Shown: positions 49,531-58,487 of the stretch, piece after piece | Layout: each line of letters opens with the position of its first letter | Position numbering within the stretch: the stretch's first letter is position 1 | Origin: a virus | IMG/VR virus record: IMGVR_UViG_3300034102_002082 | Span: 1-64,000 of that record | Direction: 5' to 3' (one strand) | Length of the DNA stretch: 64,000 nucleotides | Translations under genes and position numbers: made by a program | Notes under the pieces: model-generated | Told to the model about the DNA's origin: nothing | Databases searched by the model: none | Seen by the model: only the letters and a program-made list of their open reading frames with translations

Positions 49531-50049
49531 ATGGGATTATCAGGAATAAAAAAGCCTATTAGTGAATTTGAGATAATATCAGTTCAGAAAATAGCGAAGT
49601 CAAAGAGTGAGTGTTCTCGTTTATTGGGAGTAAGTATATGCACGTATATAAAGTATGCTAGGTTATATGGGTTGGATATAAAGTTCACTAAACCAGATGG
49701 AACGAGGAAATATACTATCAAAAAAGGACCAAGAAATCCATTTAAAACTAGACAACCAATCGATGCTATATTACAGAACAAATATAAGGGACTGAATAAG
49801 AATACAGTTAAGAATAGATTATTCTCCGCTGGATTAAAGAAAGAAGAATGTGAACTATGTAAGTATTCCGATAAGAGAGAAATTGATGGAAAGTCTCCGT
49901 TGATGCTCAGACAAAAAGATCAAAATCCGGATAACTATAGTTTCGATAACTTAGAAATATTATGTTTCAATTGTTTTTTTACCTATTATGATGGTTGGTA
50001 TATTTCCGGAGAAAAATCACTCAGAAAATGTAAGAAGGTAAATGGATAA
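49531..50049 (+). CDS. Degenerate HNH / zinc-finger DNA-binding protein, 172 aa
   Basis: The N-terminal helix-turn-helix (KIAKSKSECSRLLGVSICTY) and C-terminal zinc module follow phage HNH proteins: CELCKYSD, PLMLRQKDQNPDNYSFDN, LEILCFNCFF. The four zinc Cys and the structural 'P-x-x-L ... DN ... L-x-x-LC-NC' remain. The catalytic His is missing (L-R-Q-K-D instead of L-x-H-x-D), and so is the last His (CFF for CH-x). So it should still bind DNA but not cut; a domesticated homing endonuclease used as a DNA-binding factor is my reading. Confidence 0.6.
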   Translation: MGLSGIKKPISEFEIISVQKIAKSKSECSRLLGVSICTYIKYARLYGLDIKFTKPDGTRKYTIKKGPRNPFKTRQPIDAILQNKYKGLNKNTVKNRLFSAGLKKEECELCKYSDKREIDGKSPLMLRQKDQNPDNYSFDNLEILCFNCFFTYYDGWYISGEKSLRKCKKVNG

Positions 50050-50419
50050 TAATAACGAAATGTTTCATAAATTACTATCAGAGGCTCAAACGAATCTGAT
50101 TAGCAATAATATATTATACTCTAACCTTATATCCGATAGGGAAAAAGTTATAAAATTTTACGTAAAGAGAATAAATAAAGTACAGAAAAGAATAAGATCT
50201 ATTGGTAATGCCGTAAAAAGAGAAGAATCGAGAATACGGGAATGCAAAAAAATGCTCGGTATGTCGATTGATACAATACAAAAGGGAAAGGTAATTGTAA
50301 AGGAATCGATAGAACCTATAGATAAATTTGCTATAAATCCAATTACTGGAGAAGTAATCGAATTATCGTACGATGAAATAAATCAACTGTTAGAAGACAG
50401 AAAGAAAAAAACCCCGTAA
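50042..50419 (+). CDS. Coiled-coil protein, 125 aa
   Basis: Overlaps the previous gene by 8 nt. A long charged coiled coil (KVIKFYVKRINKVQKRIRSI, then KREESRIRECKKML) is followed by NPITGEVIELSYDEINQL. Unrecognised. The hairpin that follows ends the rightward unit. Confidence 0.6.
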   Translation: MDNNNEMFHKLLSEAQTNLISNNILYSNLISDREKVIKFYVKRINKVQKRIRSIGNAVKREESRIRECKKMLGMSIDTIQKGKVIVKESIEPIDKFAINPITGEVIELSYDEINQLLEDRKKKTP

Positions 50420-50437
50420 GTTACGGGGTTTTTATTT
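50405..50437. terminator. Bidirectional hairpin terminator
   Basis: AAAACCCCGTAA, short GT, TTACGGGGTTTTTAT: very stable stem between convergent genes; the right arm abuts the stop of 50437. Confidence 0.85.
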
Positions 50438-50979
50438 TATATTTTTGGTGTTATTTTACCCTTATTCGGATAAGCATTTATCGACCATCTGGCTGGTTTC
50501 CCATCTTTTGTCATATCTGACGTAATTCCGGCTCTTGGTTCCGTTATTTTTGCACCACCTTCGTTAACAGAAGATATAGTTTTGTTTAACGGAGTTCCGT
50601 CGATATCGCCAGTTATGTGTGGACCACTAGCAGACAACTTTTCTGAGTTATTGCCTGCTTCTATGTTTTCTTCTCCACCATCTGGATTTACGACAACGGC
50701 AGTAGATATATCACCTAGACTTTTACATTTTTCCATATTACTATAATAATGTGGGTCTTCCTTTAAATGATCCATCGCAATTTTTTGCGCTATAGTATCA
50801 TCATCGGTATGTTCATGTTCTTCGTCTGATCCTTTTTGTAATTCTGGTGCATTGAACTCTTCCGGTTTTTCTTCTACTGTATCTTTATTGAGATGTGAGA
50901 AGAAATCCTTGAAATTGATATCCGTAGAATCTAAGTCATGTGTTTCTTTCAATTTTACTTTTTTTATTTGTTTTTTCAT
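50437..50979 (-). CDS. Acidic protein with DUF5661-like motif, 180 aa
   Basis: A basic N-terminus (MKKQIKKVKLKETHD) is followed by an internal copy of the leader core (INFKDFFSHLNKDTVEE). Then DEEHEHTDDDTIAQKIAMDH and LKEDPHYYSNME match the pattern I know from DUF5661 proteins: an E/D-H cluster, then 'KIAxDHLxExPxYYxxL'. The remainder is polar and low in structure. The next gene (50984) carries a related NLKTNPKYYSKL segment. Likely a structural or packaged protein; no enzyme domain. Confidence 0.55.
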   Translation of the reverse strand: MKKQIKKVKLKETHDLDSTDINFKDFFSHLNKDTVEEKPEEFNAPELQKGSDEEHEHTDDDTIAQKIAMDHLKEDPHYYSNMEKCKSLGDISTAVVVNPDGGEENIEAGNNSEKLSASGPHITGDIDGTPLNKTISSVNEGGAKITEPRAGITSDMTKDGKPARWSINAYPNKGKITPKI

Positions 50980-50983
50980 AATT

Positions 50984-52099
50984 TTATTTCTTATTATTCA
51001 TTCCTCGCATAATAGATGATATTGATTCTATCCCGCGACCAGCAACTCTTTCCTTGATGCCAGCTTGTACAATTTCATTTGCTACGCTGTTTACTACTGG
51101 AGAATTTCTGTTTCTGTTTTTCATCATTTCATCGATAATGTTACCGACTTGTTTTATCTTTTCTTCTTGTGTTACTTTTAGATCAGGCATAAGCATTTGT
51201 AATTTTGAATAATATTTTGGGTTTGTCTTTAAATTGTTTACTACTATCTCCTTGGCTTTTTCTTTACTTGGTCTCATTTGTTTTGCCATCTCGTAACGAA
51301 GACCGGAAAAAATTTCATCTTTATCTAAACCATCGACATTTAGATCGACATCGCTAACATTGTCATATGGAGCAGATCCTAATATAGTGTTTCCGTTCAT
51401 TGGTGAATACCTAGTATTCCTCGTTTCGGATGAGAATTTGCTTGGATCTTGTGAGGTTCCATTAAATGTAGCTGCCCATCCAGATGCGGCGATACTACCA
51501 CCAGCAGCACCACCGTAACCTCCACCAGCACCATAATCTTCTAATATTCTGGTATGTTGCTTTTTGTTATCTGAATATATTACTCTATCGATATCTATTT
51601 CCATACCATCGAAACCGTCATAATCCAATAGATCGTTGCCCTCATCAGATTTTACATATGCTAATGTAATATGTGCTTTATAATCTGGATAATTATTTTT
51701 ATAAGATAATTCTTTTAGTTCATTATTAATTTGATTTAATACTTCACCAGTTACATCTATCTTTATAACATCAAAATCGTCCGTACTGAATTTGGTCACT
51801 TTACCTAATGTAGCTTTTATCTTACCTTCATACTTCTTTAATATTTCTCTGGCAGCATCCTCGTTACCATCTTCTAACCCGTACAGCAAGGTTATATGTG
51901 GCCATTCTTCTTTTCCCTTTGAATCATCCCCTTCTTCTTGATATAGAATATCATCCGGTATTTCTTCGATAAATTCATATACCTTCATTAGTACTGGTAT
52001 ACTGTCAGATTTAGTGGTCTCTGTCGGAGGAACTTCCGCCATGACACAATCCTTGAACTCTTCATTTAATAGTTGCTTATAAAAATCTTTGTATTTCAT
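50984..52099 (-). CDS. 2H phosphodiesterase with putative capsid-targeting leader, 371 aa
   Basis: Start at ATG 52099. Leader MKYKDFYKQLLNE-E, then a 2H phosphoesterase domain with both signature motifs, WPHITLLYGLE (about residue 73) and YKAHITLAYVKS (about 145): H-x-T-x twice, with the two His acting as acid and base. This family opens 2',3'-cyclic or 2'-5' phosphodiester bonds. It includes the phage anti-CBASS protein Acb1, which destroys cyclic oligonucleotide alarm signals, and LigT. After a Gly-rich linker (GAGGGYGGAAGG) comes a C-terminal region with NNLKTNPKYYSKLQM, as in 50437. A packaged anti-defence nuclease is an attractive inference. Confidence 0.75.
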   Translation of the reverse strand: MKYKDFYKQLLNEEFKDCVMAEVPPTETTKSDSIPVLMKVYEFIEEIPDDILYQEEGDDSKGKEEWPHITLLYGLEDGNEDAAREILKKYEGKIKATLGKVTKFSTDDFDVIKIDVTGEVLNQINNELKELSYKNNYPDYKAHITLAYVKSDEGNDLLDYDGFDGMEIDIDRVIYSDNKKQHTRILEDYGAGGGYGGAAGGSIAASGWAATFNGTSQDPSKFSSETRNTRYSPMNGNTILGSAPYDNVSDVDLNVDGLDKDEIFSGLRYEMAKQMRPSKEKAKEIVVNNLKTNPKYYSKLQMLMPDLKVTQEEKIKQVGNIIDEMMKNRNRNSPVVNSVANEIVQAGIKERVAGRGIESISSIMRGMNNKK

Positions 52100-52100
52100 A

Positions 52101-52442
52101 TTAATCAAATAATATTTTCTTGTCTGATATTCTTCCTTCGGTCGGTATTCCAGTTTTTCCTTTTAACATATTCATTACTGTTCTTGGACTCATCCCACCG
52201 AAATTTACACCAATTATACCTCGTTGTTTACAGTAATCTTCCAATTCTTTTATTTCTTCTGGATTGTATTCTTGTATATTATTCGGTTGGAATCCTAACG
52301 GTTTATCCTCTGTACTTCTTTTGCTGAATAGTTTAGTTGGATCAAACTCACCCGGTTTTGATACGTGGGGTTTAATTTCATTTTTCCCCATCATAGATGC
52401 CATGGTAGAGAAGTTAAATGTATTGAACGATAGTTGTTCCAT
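52101..52442 (-). CDS. Hypothetical phage protein, 113 aa
   Basis: The C-terminal half (KELEDYCKQRGIIGVNFGGM, then SPRTVMNMLKGKTG) is a conserved piece seen in phage proteins of unknown role, often joined to 2H or structural proteins. Its stop is one nucleotide before the 2H gene's start, so the two are coupled. ATATTTATA in sense lies 6 nt before the ATG. Confidence 0.6.
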   Translation of the reverse strand: MEQLSFNTFNFSTMASMMGKNEIKPHVSKPGEFDPTKLFSKRSTEDKPLGFQPNNIQEYNPEEIKELEDYCKQRGIIGVNFGGMSPRTVMNMLKGKTGIPTEGRISDKKILFD

Positions 52443-52541
52443 TATCGTTATAAATATGCGACTAGTTACGTATTATGCGAATATTCTCCGGATTGTGATA
52501 TTTTTATACGCAATTGATAATTCATATATACTTATATATAT

Positions 52542-53360
52542 ATGAAAAATGGAGTGTACAACATACAGAATATAATAACAGGAGATTGTTATATAGGTAG
52601 TTGTGCGAGTAAATCTGGGTATAAAGCAAGATGGACAAACCATAAGAATGACCTAAGAAAAGGAAAACATCATTCTATCATATTACAGAATGCATGGAAC
52701 AAGTATAGCGAAGAAAATTTCATATTTTTTATGTTGGAGTACTGTGAACCAGTGATGTGTATCGAACGAGAGCAGTATTATATGGATAATTTGAATCCGA
52801 AATATAATGTCGCAGAAGTTGCCGGTAGCAACCTAGGGGTTAAACAATCAGAAGAAACGAAGAAAAAGTTACGAAATAGATCATATGACTGGATGCGTGG
52901 AGATAATAATTGGAATAGATTGCCGGAAAATAGAAAATCGTTACGCGATAGAATATTAAGAAATCCAATAAAACAAACAGAGGACGGGTGGAAAAAAATC
53001 TCCGAGTTCCACAAAGGAAAAAGTAAGACCGAAGAACATAGAGCTAAAATCTCAATATCAAATAAAGGGAAACAGAAATCACAGGAACAGTTAGAGAAAA
53101 TGCGAAAATGGCAAGTAGAACATAATACTGGCGATAAATGTCATTTCTCGAAGGATCGATATATATTTTCCGGTGAAAGTAATTCTAAGTTTAGTGGTTA
53201 TTTTAAATTTAAACACAAACTAACAAATGAAGAATTCATCGGATCAAAGATTGAATTCACTAACAAATTTAATTTGGAACATACGAAGGTATGTGCAATA
53301 TGCAACGGAAAAAGGAAATCTACTAAGAAATGGGTTTTTATCGAAAAAATATTAAAATAA
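52542..53360 (+). CDS. GIY-YIG homing endonuclease with NUMOD3 motifs, 272 aa
   Basis: N-terminal GIY-YIG nuclease: GVYNIQNIITGDCYIGSC (the GVY and YIG strands), KARWTNHKNDL with the catalytic Arg, and EREQYYMDNLNPKYNVAE with the Glu. NUMOD3-type repeats follow: GVKQSEETKKKLRN, KGKSKTEEHRAKISISNKGK and QSQEQLEKM-like. The end binds DNA. A free-standing mobile gene placed just before the terminase cluster, as homing endonucleases often are. TACTTATATATAT precedes the ATG. Confidence 0.88.
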   Translation: MKNGVYNIQNIITGDCYIGSCASKSGYKARWTNHKNDLRKGKHHSIILQNAWNKYSEENFIFFMLEYCEPVMCIEREQYYMDNLNPKYNVAEVAGSNLGVKQSEETKKKLRNRSYDWMRGDNNWNRLPENRKSLRDRILRNPIKQTEDGWKKISEFHKGKSKTEEHRAKISISNKGKQKSQEQLEKMRKWQVEHNTGDKCHFSKDRYIFSGESNSKFSGYFKFKHKLTNEEFIGSKIEFTNKFNLEHTKVCAICNGKRKSTKKWVFIEKILK

Positions 53361-53364
53361 AATT

Positions 53365-53982
53365 ATGAAAAGAGCAAAAAACAAAAGTAATACGGATATA
53401 GTTCGTGGATATTTGGCGGGAGAACGTCCCTTCACTCAAGTAGGATATGAAGGTGTACCAGACGCAAAAAGAAAAGAAGGTGAAATATGGACGGATAGTA
53501 AAGGCCGCGAATGGATCAAAACATCTTATGGTATCCGTTCACATAATCCACAGGCAGATTTAATTAAAGAGGAAGCCGATAAGATGTGGATATGTAAAAG
53601 AACCGGACAGAATTTAAAGTTTTCACACAATAAATATGACAGAATGACTTTGATGAAAACTGGTATGAGTTTCGATGCTCTCGTCGAATACGAAACTGAG
53701 TTAAGAATAAAGGGTCTATACAACGATTATGCCGCTAAGAAGGTTTATAGAAACCAATTGGCTTATCTAGAAGATCTGAAAAAGAAATTAGAGGAGAGTT
53801 ACAAGTATACCGATGAACATAAGATTATAACTTATGTAAATTCGAATGGTTTGGTAGAAGAATGGGAGAATGATGCCCGTCAAGAATTGATGGAAAATAT
53901 AGTAAAAGATTTAGAGCAATGTAATAAATCGATAGAAGAAACAAAAGCAGAGATAGAAAAGTTAAGCCATATTGATATATGA
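53365..53982 (+). CDS. Conserved protein upstream of the large terminase, 205 aa
   Basis: Features: KRKEGEIWTDSKGREWIKTS, a Cys pair region (MWICKRTGQNLKFSHNKYD), and a long C-terminal coiled coil (DLEQCNKSIEETKAEIEKLS). It overlaps the terminase gene by ATGA and lies where T4 has the small terminase gp16, so it could play that role, but there is no sequence proof; the 'EGEIWTD-G-W' part is common in phage hypothetical proteins. Confidence 0.6.
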   Translation: MKRAKNKSNTDIVRGYLAGERPFTQVGYEGVPDAKRKEGEIWTDSKGREWIKTSYGIRSHNPQADLIKEEADKMWICKRTGQNLKFSHNKYDRMTLMKTGMSFDALVEYETELRIKGLYNDYAAKKVYRNQLAYLEDLKKKLEESYKYTDEHKIITYVNSNGLVEEWENDARQELMENIVKDLEQCNKSIEETKAEIEKLSHIDI

Positions 53983-55598
53983 GCGAAGATAAGAATATCA
54001 GCGTAAAAGACGCTATACGGATAGAGTATAAAAAATGCGCGACGGATATTATATACTTCCTAAAAAAGTATGTCTATATACAAAACCCAGTAAAAGGTAG
54101 GGTTAAGTTCGAATTATATCCATTCCAAGAAGAAACCCTACGTCAATTTCAGAGCAATGACAAGAACATAGTACTAAAATCTAGGCAGATGGGAATATCC
54201 ACTCTGTGTTCATGTTATATATTATGGATAATGATATTCAACTCAGATAAAAATTGCTTAATTATATCAAAAACACAAGATGCTGCTAAGGAACTGGTGA
54301 CGAAGATTAGATTCGGTAATGATCACCTACCTAGTTGGTTAAAAGTTCCTGCCACAGAAGATAATAGATTATCATTAAGACTCAAGAACGGATCACAAGT
54401 TAAATCCGTATCTAGTTCTAAGGACTCTGCCCGTGGTGCTGCATGTTCTGTTCTCATAATGGACGAAACCGCTTTCTTGGATGATGGTGAAGCTATATGG
54501 TTGGCAGCACAACCAACATTGTCTACTGGTGGTAAGGTAGTAATGTTGTCTACACCAAATGGTCTTGGTAACTTCTTTCATAAAATGTGGATAGAAGCAG
54601 AATCAAGCAAGAATGGATTCAATCCTATTAGCTTAAAATGGGATCTACATCCAGATAGAGATCAACGGTGGAGAGATAAACAAACAGCGGAACAAGGTGT
54701 TAGACAATCTGCACAAGAATGTGATTGCGACTTTGCTTCATCTGGTAATACCGTAATAAATGACAATATAATAAAGCTATATGATACGATGGTTAAGCTC
54801 CCATTAGAGAAACAGGGACCAAGCGGAAATCTACATATATGGAAGTATCCGGTAGATGGTAAAAAGTATATGGTTTCTGCTGACGTTGGTAGAGGAGACT
54901 CCGAAGATTATTCTGCTTGTCATGTATTGGAACTTGAAACCATGGAACAAGTTGCTGAATTTGAACATAAATTATCAACAAAGGAATATGGTAATTTTTT
55001 GGTGGGCTTGGCTACACAATATAATGATGCTTTACTTGTCATAGAAAATAACAATATTGGGTGGGCGACTATTCAACAAGTAATAGATAGAAACTATAGG
55101 AATCTGTTTTATATGACTAACGACATGAAATATGTCGATGTTGAAGAGCAGATGACCAATAAGTTATATTCAGAGGATAAGAAGATGACACCAGGATTTT
55201 TGACTAGCTCAAAAACGAGACCATTGATAATTTCTAAGATGGAATTATATATGCAACAAAAAGAAGTCATAATAAATTCCCAGAGATTGATGAATCAATT
55301 CAGAACGTTCATATGGAATAACGGAAAAGCCGAAGCTGCTCGTGGCTATAACGACGATCTTGTGATGTCATTTGCAATAAGTATGTGGGTAAGAGATACA
55401 GCATTGAGATTACAAAGTCAAGGGATAGAACTAAATAAGATCATGTTAGATAAAATAGGAAATTCTTCTAGTAGAGGATATACAACATCAGGCACAAGTG
55501 GTGTTGGTGGAATATATAGAGCCAACGGAACTAACTCAAATCCGTGGGAGATAAAACTTGGTGGGGTATCTGAGGATTTACGGTGGTTAATTAGGTAA
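53979..55598 (+). CDS. Large terminase subunit gp17, 539 aa
   Basis: The DNA-packaging motor and headful nuclease. Walker A variant LKSRQMGIS (about residues 66-74), Walker B VLIMDETAF (about 157-165), coupling motif LSTPNG, and the RNase H-like nuclease VSADVGRGDSEDYSACHVLE (about 297), which provides the first catalytic Asp. YNDDLVMSFAI near the end supplies the last. T4 gp17 has 610 residues. It docks on the portal encoded next. Confidence 0.93.
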   Translation: MSEDKNISVKDAIRIEYKKCATDIIYFLKKYVYIQNPVKGRVKFELYPFQEETLRQFQSNDKNIVLKSRQMGISTLCSCYILWIMIFNSDKNCLIISKTQDAAKELVTKIRFGNDHLPSWLKVPATEDNRLSLRLKNGSQVKSVSSSKDSARGAACSVLIMDETAFLDDGEAIWLAAQPTLSTGGKVVMLSTPNGLGNFFHKMWIEAESSKNGFNPISLKWDLHPDRDQRWRDKQTAEQGVRQSAQECDCDFASSGNTVINDNIIKLYDTMVKLPLEKQGPSGNLHIWKYPVDGKKYMVSADVGRGDSEDYSACHVLELETMEQVAEFEHKLSTKEYGNFLVGLATQYNDALLVIENNNIGWATIQQVIDRNYRNLFYMTNDMKYVDVEEQMTNKLYSEDKKMTPGFLTSSKTRPLIISKMELYMQQKEVIINSQRLMNQFRTFIWNNGKAEAARGYNDDLVMSFAISMWVRDTALRLQSQGIELNKIMLDKIGNSSSRGYTTSGTSGVGGIYRANGTNSNPWEIKLGGVSEDLRWLIR

Positions 55599-55654
55599 TA
55601 ACTATCGTATTATAATAACATTTTACCCAAACGAATAGATACTTATTCATATAT

Positions 55655-57556
55655 ATGATAAACGAACAAGATAAGTTGGAACATAAAGATGGCGTTTTTG
55701 CTAAATTAAAAAGATTGTTTAGTGATGAAGTAGTCATAAGAAATGTTGGTGGTAAGAAAATAAAAGTAGCAGATACTGAACACAATCAATTCTCTACCGA
55801 CAGAAATTCTCTGCGTGATAGGTTTAATAGGCTCCGATCAAGTACATATAACTTACATAACCGAGATATGGCTATGTCATACCAATCGGCGAGATTGGAG
55901 CTATTTCGCGATTATGATGTCATGGATATGGACCCTATATTGGCATCTGCTCTAGATATTTATGCCGATGAATGTTTGACTGCAAATGAACACGGTAAAG
56001 TACTGACCATATCATCGGACGATGAAAATATAAAGCAGATATTAGAAAACTTGTTTTATGATATTCTCAACGTAGAATTTAACTTATGGAGTTGGATAAG
56101 AAATTTATGTAAATATGGAGATATGTATTTACTCATGGATATTTCTCCTGAGTATGGCGTGTATAATGTCCACCCACTATCGTCATATGAAGTTACCCGC
56201 ATCGAAGGAATCGACCCAGAAAACAAAGCATATGTAAAATTTCAACATGATGGTGCTAGGGGTGGACAAGAATACGATAACTTCGAAGTCGCACATTTTA
56301 GATTACTAAGCGATTCTAACTTCTTACCATATGGAAAGTCCATGTTGGAATCTGCTAGAAGAATCTGGAAACAATTATCGCTAATGGAAGACGCGATGTT
56401 AATACATCGTATAATGAGAGCACCAGAGAAGAGAATATTTAAGATAGACATAGGAAATATACCACCAAATGAAGTAGATGGTTATATGGAAAAGTTGATA
56501 TCCAGAATGAAAAAAATTCCATATATTGACGAAAAAACTGGGGATTACAATTTAAGATTCAATTTACAAAACATGGTAGAAGACTTCTATCTACCAGTTC
56601 GTGGATCAGATAGTGGTACTAGTATCGATTCACTAAGCGGGATGGAGTTTACTGGCACGGAGGACATAGAATATCTGAGAAATAAGCTAATGTCTGCCTT
56701 GAAAATTCCAAAGGCGTTTTTGGGTTATGACGAAACAATGTCAGGAAAATCAACACTTTCTATGGAAGACGTTCGTTTTTCTAAGACTATCAATAGACTA
56801 CAGAAAATCATATGTAGTGAATTGAATAAGATAGCTATTCTCCATTTATATGTTCAGGGATATAGAGATGCATCATTATTGAATTTTAAATTGGAATTAA
56901 CCAATTCGTCAGCGGTTCTTGAGCAAGAGAAGATAGCTTTCTGGCAAGATAAAATAAACTTGGCCAAGGATATGAAGGAAAGCAAATTATTTGATTCCGA
57001 TTATATATACAAGGAAATATTTAAACTAAGTGCTGGTAAGATTCAGGAGATAAAGAAGGGTGTAATCTCAGATCAAAAAACATTCTGGAGATATGACCAG
57101 ATAGAAAATGAAGGTAACGATCCAACATTTTCAAAACAATCAGTAGATTCTAATGGGTCAACTAAGGATGTTCCACAAGAAGATGCCGGAAATTCACCCT
57201 TGGAGTCTGGTGGAGAAGAGCCACCACTAAAAGAAGCGGTGCGGAAAAAAACCAAAGATAGAATATTGCCAGACCAGTCCGGTATTAAAGATGCATCTGA
57301 TTACCCGTTTGGAGAAAATCCATTAGGAAAGAAAGAAGATGAAGGTAGTAGAACAGATCCATTGAGACATACAACTAGAGGAGGGACATTCTCTATGCGC
57401 GAGAATGAGCTATCCGAGATATTAAATAAGGTAACTAACCGAGAAAAAAAGAAAAATTCTAACAACAGCAATATATTATTAGAAGACATTACCACCCCAA
57501 TAACAAGAAAAACTCCATCGATCATGGATGAAACACAAATTCTTACAGAAGAATAA
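55655..57556 (+). CDS. Portal protein gp20, 633 aa
   Basis: The dodecameric portal at one head vertex. Typical parts are DMDPILASALDIYADECLTA, then VAHFRLLSDSNFLPYGKSML-like segments, ESARRIWKQLSLMEDAMLIH and RIMRAPEKRIFKIDIGNIPP. It is about 110 residues longer than T4 gp20 (524), with a long polar C-terminal tail (from residue 500). TACTTATTCATATAT precedes the ATG. Confidence 0.92.
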   Translation: MINEQDKLEHKDGVFAKLKRLFSDEVVIRNVGGKKIKVADTEHNQFSTDRNSLRDRFNRLRSSTYNLHNRDMAMSYQSARLELFRDYDVMDMDPILASALDIYADECLTANEHGKVLTISSDDENIKQILENLFYDILNVEFNLWSWIRNLCKYGDMYLLMDISPEYGVYNVHPLSSYEVTRIEGIDPENKAYVKFQHDGARGGQEYDNFEVAHFRLLSDSNFLPYGKSMLESARRIWKQLSLMEDAMLIHRIMRAPEKRIFKIDIGNIPPNEVDGYMEKLISRMKKIPYIDEKTGDYNLRFNLQNMVEDFYLPVRGSDSGTSIDSLSGMEFTGTEDIEYLRNKLMSALKIPKAFLGYDETMSGKSTLSMEDVRFSKTINRLQKIICSELNKIAILHLYVQGYRDASLLNFKLELTNSSAVLEQEKIAFWQDKINLAKDMKESKLFDSDYIYKEIFKLSAGKIQEIKKGVISDQKTFWRYDQIENEGNDPTFSKQSVDSNGSTKDVPQEDAGNSPLESGGEEPPLKEAVRKKTKDRILPDQSGIKDASDYPFGENPLGKKEDEGSRTDPLRHTTRGGTFSMRENELSEILNKVTNREKKKNSNNSNILLEDITTPITRKTPSIMDETQILTEE

Positions 57557-57599
57557 ATAAAAAACTTACTTTTTATAAACATTTACATATTTATTAATT

Positions 57600-58487
57600 A
57601 TGATTCAAACCAAGAAGTTAAAACATTCTAAATTTAAAAATACAGGCATTTTGTTTGAGCTTCTAGTCAAGCAAGTGACCGCAGACATCCTTTCCGGCAA
57701 GGAAACATCAAATGCTGTCGGTATTCTACAGAAATATTTCGGTGAGGGAACTGAACTCGGGAAGGAACACAAGATATACAAGTTCATAAATGAGGAGAAG
57801 ATAAAGAATGATACTAATGCTGAAAAAGCCATTGAAGTATGCATACGAGCAAAGAAAAAACTGAACGAAAATAAATTAAACAAGGAAAAGTTTGAATTGA
57901 TCAAGGAAATAAAGGGTAATTGGGATATCGATAGTTTTCTCAAGGGTAGTATAACTAACTACAAGTTAATGGCTTCTATATATAAAACATTAGAAGAATC
58001 TATCAAAGTTGATTTTGATATAGACCCAAAAGAATCGTATCAGTCTAGACAATTTATATTGGAACATCTCACGACCACAAAGAAAAAAGTATTAGAATCA
58101 ACGGACAAGGATGATCTAATAAAACTATATCAAGAACAATCGGAAGATATGAGACTGTTATCTTATAAGTTAATGGTTGATAACTTTAATACTAAGTACT
58201 CCACACTAAATGACCCACAGAAGTCATTAATAAAAGAATATATTTATAATGTGAGCAATACGAATTCGCTCCGTAAATTCATAAACGATGAAGTTCCTAA
58301 AGTAAGAGTTAAATTAAATGAATTATCTGGTAATATAAATAACCAGATATTGAAGATAAAAATAAAAGAGGCAGCAAACCAATTATCTAAAATATGTGAA
58401 GGTGCTGTCGTCAAGGATAATCACGTTTCTTCTTTATTGGTTGCATATGAATTGATAAAAGAAATGGAGTCGTTGAATGGAAAATAA
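57600..58487 (+). CDS. Conserved T4-like head-region protein, 295 aa
   Basis: Starts KKLKHSKFKNTGILFELLVK, a pattern I associate with a hypothetical protein found between portal and protease genes in marine T4-like phages. The rest is helical (KKKVLESTDKDDLIKLYQEQ). A role in prohead assembly is likely from position only. ATATTTATT lies 4 nt before the ATG. The end overlaps the next gene by 11 nt. Confidence 0.7.
   Translation: MIQTKKLKHSKFKNTGILFELLVKQVTADILSGKETSNAVGILQKYFGEGTELGKEHKIYKFINEEKIKNDTNAEKAIEVCIRAKKKLNENKLNKEKFELIKEIKGNWDIDSFLKGSITNYKLMASIYKTLEESIKVDFDIDPKESYQSRQFILEHLTTTKKKVLESTDKDDLIKLYQEQSEDMRLLSYKLMVDNFNTKYSTLNDPQKSLIKEYIYNVSNTNSLRKFINDEVPKVRVKLNELSGNINNQILKIKIKEAANQLSKICEGAVVKDNHVSSLLVAYELIKEMESLNGK

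Noticed and set aside
53365-53982. Firm assignment as small terminase gp16
   Set aside because: Only position supports it; sequence shows a Cys-pair region and coiled coil not diagnostic of gp16.
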